Assembly (NCBI RefSeq): GCF_026107515.2
Contig: NZ_JAPCHW010000005.1
Coordinates: 1 to 64,000 of the forward strand
DNA: 64,000 nt
Direction: 5' to 3'
Origin: Glutamicibacter sp. MNS18
GTDB lineage: Bacteria > Actinomycetota > Actinomycetes > Actinomycetales > Micrococcaceae
The notes under the pieces are model-generated. The model made no database searches. It saw only the letters and a program-made list of their open reading frames with translations, and was not told where the DNA came from. The translations under genes were made by a program, and so were the position numbers. This document shows positions 61,903 to 64,000 of this stretch, in pieces; the stretch's first letter is position 1, and each line of letters starts with the position of its first letter.

Positions 61903-63117
61903 TCAGAAGAAGAACCCGCCGAACAACGCCGCCCCCAGAGCCACTGCCCAGGCAGGGGCTCTCCACATGGTGAGGGCGACAAAACACAGGATTGCCAGCA
62001 CAAAGGCGGAGGTACCGGGGATCCCGTGAATGAACACCGGGGAATACAGGGCCGCTGCAAGCAAACCCACCACGGCGGCATTCACCCCCGCGAGGCCCTG
62101 CCGTACCCGGGGCATCTGGCGTAACCGGTCCCAGAAGGGCAGGGTGCCGGCTACCAGCAACGCCGAGGGCAGGAAGATGGCCAGCAGGGCGACCAGTGAG
62201 CCAACCGCGGGAGGCAGGCTGCCGGGAACCAATGCCCCCAGGAATGCCGCGAAGGTGAACAAGGGCCCCGGCACCGCCTGCGCGGCCCCATACCCGGCCA
62301 GGAACATTTCCTCGCCCACCAATCCGGAAGCGACCACTTCGGTTTCCAGCAACGGCAGCACCACATGGCCGCCGCCAAAGACCAGGGACCCGACCCGGTA
62401 AAAAATGTCGGCCAACTGGACCACAGCGGAGTGTCCCAGTGAAGCAATTACCGGCAGGAGGACCAGCAGGGCACCGAACAACACCAGGGCTCCCGCAGCT
62501 AGCGACCTCGAACCGCTGCGGTGTCCGGCAGCATCCGGGGGATCGACCGCAGCGGACTGCTTGAGCCAGAGCAGACCCGCCACCGCAGCTGACGCCATGG
62601 CCAATAGCTGGGTTAGTGAACCGGGAAACAACAGCACCAAGGCCAGGGTTCCCGCGGCGATGGTCGCCCGGAAAGCATCCGGGGTGAGTACCCGGGCCAT
62701 TCCCAGTACAGCGTGGGCCACGACCGCCACCGCGGCCGCCTTCAACCCGGTGATCCACCCGTCCCCGAGTTCCCGGCCCAGCCAGGGAGCGCCCAACGCG
62801 AAGCCGAAGAGCAACAGCGCCGAGGGCAGGGTGAAACCAACCCATGCGGCGACCAGACCCCCGTAACCGGCACGTTGCAGGCCCAGCGCCATGCCGACCT
62901 GGCTGGACGCCGGGCCGGGAAGAAGCTGGCACAACGCCACCAGATCGGCATAGGCGCGCTCGTTGACCCAACGCCGACGCCGGACGAAGACCTCGTGGAA
63001 ATACCCCAGATGGGCAACCGGTCCACCAAAGGACGTCAGCCCCAGACGCAGGAATACGGTGAAGACCTCCCACACATTGCCGGAGGTCGAGGCTTTTGAC
63101 TGGGAATGAGTACTCAT
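61903..63117 (-). CDS. chrA: Chromate transporter, ChrA family (two-domain)
   Basis: A 404-residue long-chain CHR protein with two homologous halves, each with about six helices: FGGPVAHLGYFHEVFV and QLLPGPASSQVGM in the first, FGGGHVVLPLLETEVV and AVPGPLFTFAAFLG in the second. It exports chromate, giving resistance. ATG 63117 is chosen because the CHR fold begins shortly after it; the open frame to 63471 runs through the divergent MATE promoter and gene. No ChrR or ChrB is adjacent. Confidence 0.9.
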   Translation of the reverse strand: MSTHSQSKASTSGNVWEVFTVFLRLGLTSFGGPVAHLGYFHEVFVRRRRWVNERAYADLVALCQLLPGPASSQVGMALGLQRAGYGGLVAAWVGFTLPSALLLFGFALGAPWLGRELGDGWITGLKAAAVAVVAHAVLGMARVLTPDAFRATIAAGTLALVLLFPGSLTQLLAMASAAVAGLLWLKQSAAVDPPDAAGHRSGSRSLAAGALVLFGALLVLLPVIASLGHSAVVQLADIFYRVGSLVFGGGHVVLPLLETEVVASGLVGEEMFLAGYGAAQAVPGPLFTFAAFLGALVPGSLPPAVGSLVALLAIFLPSALLVAGTLPFWDRLRQMPRVRQGLAGVNAAVVGLLAAALYSPVFIHGIPGTSAFVLAILCFVALTMWRAPAWAVALGAALFGGFFF

Positions 63118-63268
63118 TGCGCCGAGTCTAGGAGATGACCAGCGGCCCGAGGTGAACGGAGGGTGAACGGGAAAAGGTTGGTGTGCCGATCCGCGGCCCA
63201 TGACTTCTGTACCGCTGCCAAACGCGGCGAATGGTGTAATCCGGCAACGGGTTCGTAGAGTAGGAGCC

Positions 63269-64000
63269 GTGAAGCAGCAAACCTCCCCGACCAGTTCGAA
63301 CCGGTCCATGGCCCGCCAGATCCTGGCCCTGGCGATCCCTGCCCTTGGCGCGCTGATCGCCGAGCCGATGTTCCTCCTGGCTGATACCGCAATCATCGGC
63401 CATCTGGGCGTCTCCGAATTGGCCGGAGCGGGACTGGGGATCACTGTCATCCAGACCGCCGTGGGGCTCATGATCTTCCTGGCCTATGCCACCACCCCGG
63501 CCGTGGCCCGAGCCATCGGGGCCGGCCAGTTCGCCAAGGCCATGGCCGCCGGGCGGGACGGCATGTGGTTGGCCCTGGTGCTCGGCGCGGTGCTGAGCCT
63601 GATCGGATTGTTCACCGCTGCCCCGTTGGTACGCGTCATGGGTGCCGAAGGCCAGGCTCTGGGTTTCGCCGTGGACTACATCATGTACTCGTTGCCCGGC
63701 CTGACCGCGATGCTGTTGGTTTTTGCCGCGACCGGCGTGCTACGCGGCATGCAGGACACCAAGACACCGCTGGTGGTCGCGACCGCCGGCTTCGGACTGA
63801 ATATCGTGCTGAACTTCGTGTTCGTCTACGGGTTCGGGTGGTCGGTGGCCGGGGCAGCAGCCGGTACCTCGATCTCCCAATGGGTCATGGCAATCGTGTA
63901 CTTCTGGCTGATCATCCCGCGGGTCCGCCAAGCCGGCCTGTCGCTGGCCCCCAGCTGGGCCGGGTTCAAGGCCACCGGGAATATCGGCTCCTGGCTGATG
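63269..64000 (+). CDS. MATE-family efflux transporter (DinF-like), cut by window end
   Basis: 244 codons are present before the window edge. The translation begins MKQQTSPTSSNRSMARQIL and contains MFLLADTAIIGHLG, AYATTPAVARAIGAG and TGVLRGMQDTKTPL, the typical DinF/NorM-type N-terminal half with about six helices. It would be a Na+- or H+-coupled drug exporter. GTG 63269 has AGGAG close upstream; ATG 63308 is an in-frame alternative. Confidence 0.9.
   Translation, partial: MKQQTSPTSSNRSMARQILALAIPALGALIAEPMFLLADTAIIGHLGVSELAGAGLGITVIQTAVGLMIFLAYATTPAVARAIGAGQFAKAMAAGRDGMWLALVLGAVLSLIGLFTAAPLVRVMGAEGQALGFAVDYIMYSLPGLTAMLLVFAATGVLRGMQDTKTPLVVATAGFGLNIVLNFVFVYGFGWSVAGAAAGTSISQWVMAIVYFWLIIPRVRQAGLSLAPSWAGFKATGNIGSWLM

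Noticed and set aside
1-64000. CRISPR arrays, tRNA or rRNA genes, prophage modules
   Set aside because: No regularly spaced repeats, no cloverleaf or rRNA-like segments and no phage structural or integrase genes were seen on either strand.

Overview
The window is high-GC DNA with densely packed genes, short intergenic gaps, ATGA/GTGA stop-start overlaps and GTG/TTG starts. Several families present (pterin dehydratase-like proteins, WYL regulators, DrrAB-type ABC pairs, FUSC, FbpABC with a DtxR/IdeR-type box) suit an actinobacterium. I infer a Micrococcales member, probably of the Arthrobacter/Glutamicibacter group (Micrococcaceae); this is a judgement from gene style, not a search. No rRNA, tRNA or CRISPR array was seen. 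The main accessory signals are one IS110-type element and one lower-GC patch.

Layout. 1-1.4 kb: a pterin dehydratase/VOC fusion and a small hypothetical gene. 1.5-12.9 kb: two adjacent acid-sugar catabolic loci. The first is a minus-strand operon (DUF1537 kinase, 3-hydroxyisobutyrate-dehydrogenase-like enzyme, GntP permease, class II aldolase) with a divergent GntR/FCD regulator. The second is an OtnK-OtnC-DeoR operon, divergent from an SAF-domain oxidoreductase and a MatC/SLC13-type permease. 13.2-18.1 kb: a LacI-controlled fructoside/sucrose operon (GH32, fructokinase, MFS permease) behind a perfect 22-bp palindrome. 18.5-25.9 kb: butanediol dehydrogenase, a hypothetical gene, D-serine dehydratase, a SNF2 helicase and a Bcp peroxiredoxin. 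26-28.8 kb: a WYL regulator divergent from a DrrAB-type ABC exporter. 29.2-30.5 kb: the IS110-family transposase with a structured upstream non-coding segment. 30.6-33.5 kb: a second pterin dehydratase, succinate-semialdehyde dehydrogenase and a toroid-fold protein.

33.5-41.3 kb is the most coherent specialised system: TetR, LysR, esterase and bicupin quercetinase on the minus strand, divergent from a GH78 alpha-L-rhamnosidase and a GPH/SUT-like transporter across a palindromic operator. Together they look like uptake and dismantling of a rhamnosylated flavonol such as quercitrin: import, removal of rhamnose, oxidative ring opening, depside hydrolysis. 42-46 kb holds a heterodimeric ABC exporter with one degenerate ATP site. 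46.2-48.5 kb is a lower-GC patch with a lone AAA ATPase and a 5'-truncated hipA.

48.6-52.2 kb is an fbpABC ferric-iron operon behind an IdeR/DtxR-like box; fbpB appears to start at a CTG that overlaps the fbpA stop, and a perfect 18-bp hairpin lies within its first codons. A two-component pair (52.3-54.3 kb) is divergent from it. 54.5-64 kb carries an aquaporin, a secreted SH3/M15 peptidase, LysR, FUSC and CPBP membrane proteins, an MFS exporter, an MBL-fold protein, a ChrA transporter and the start of a MATE exporter cut by the window edge.
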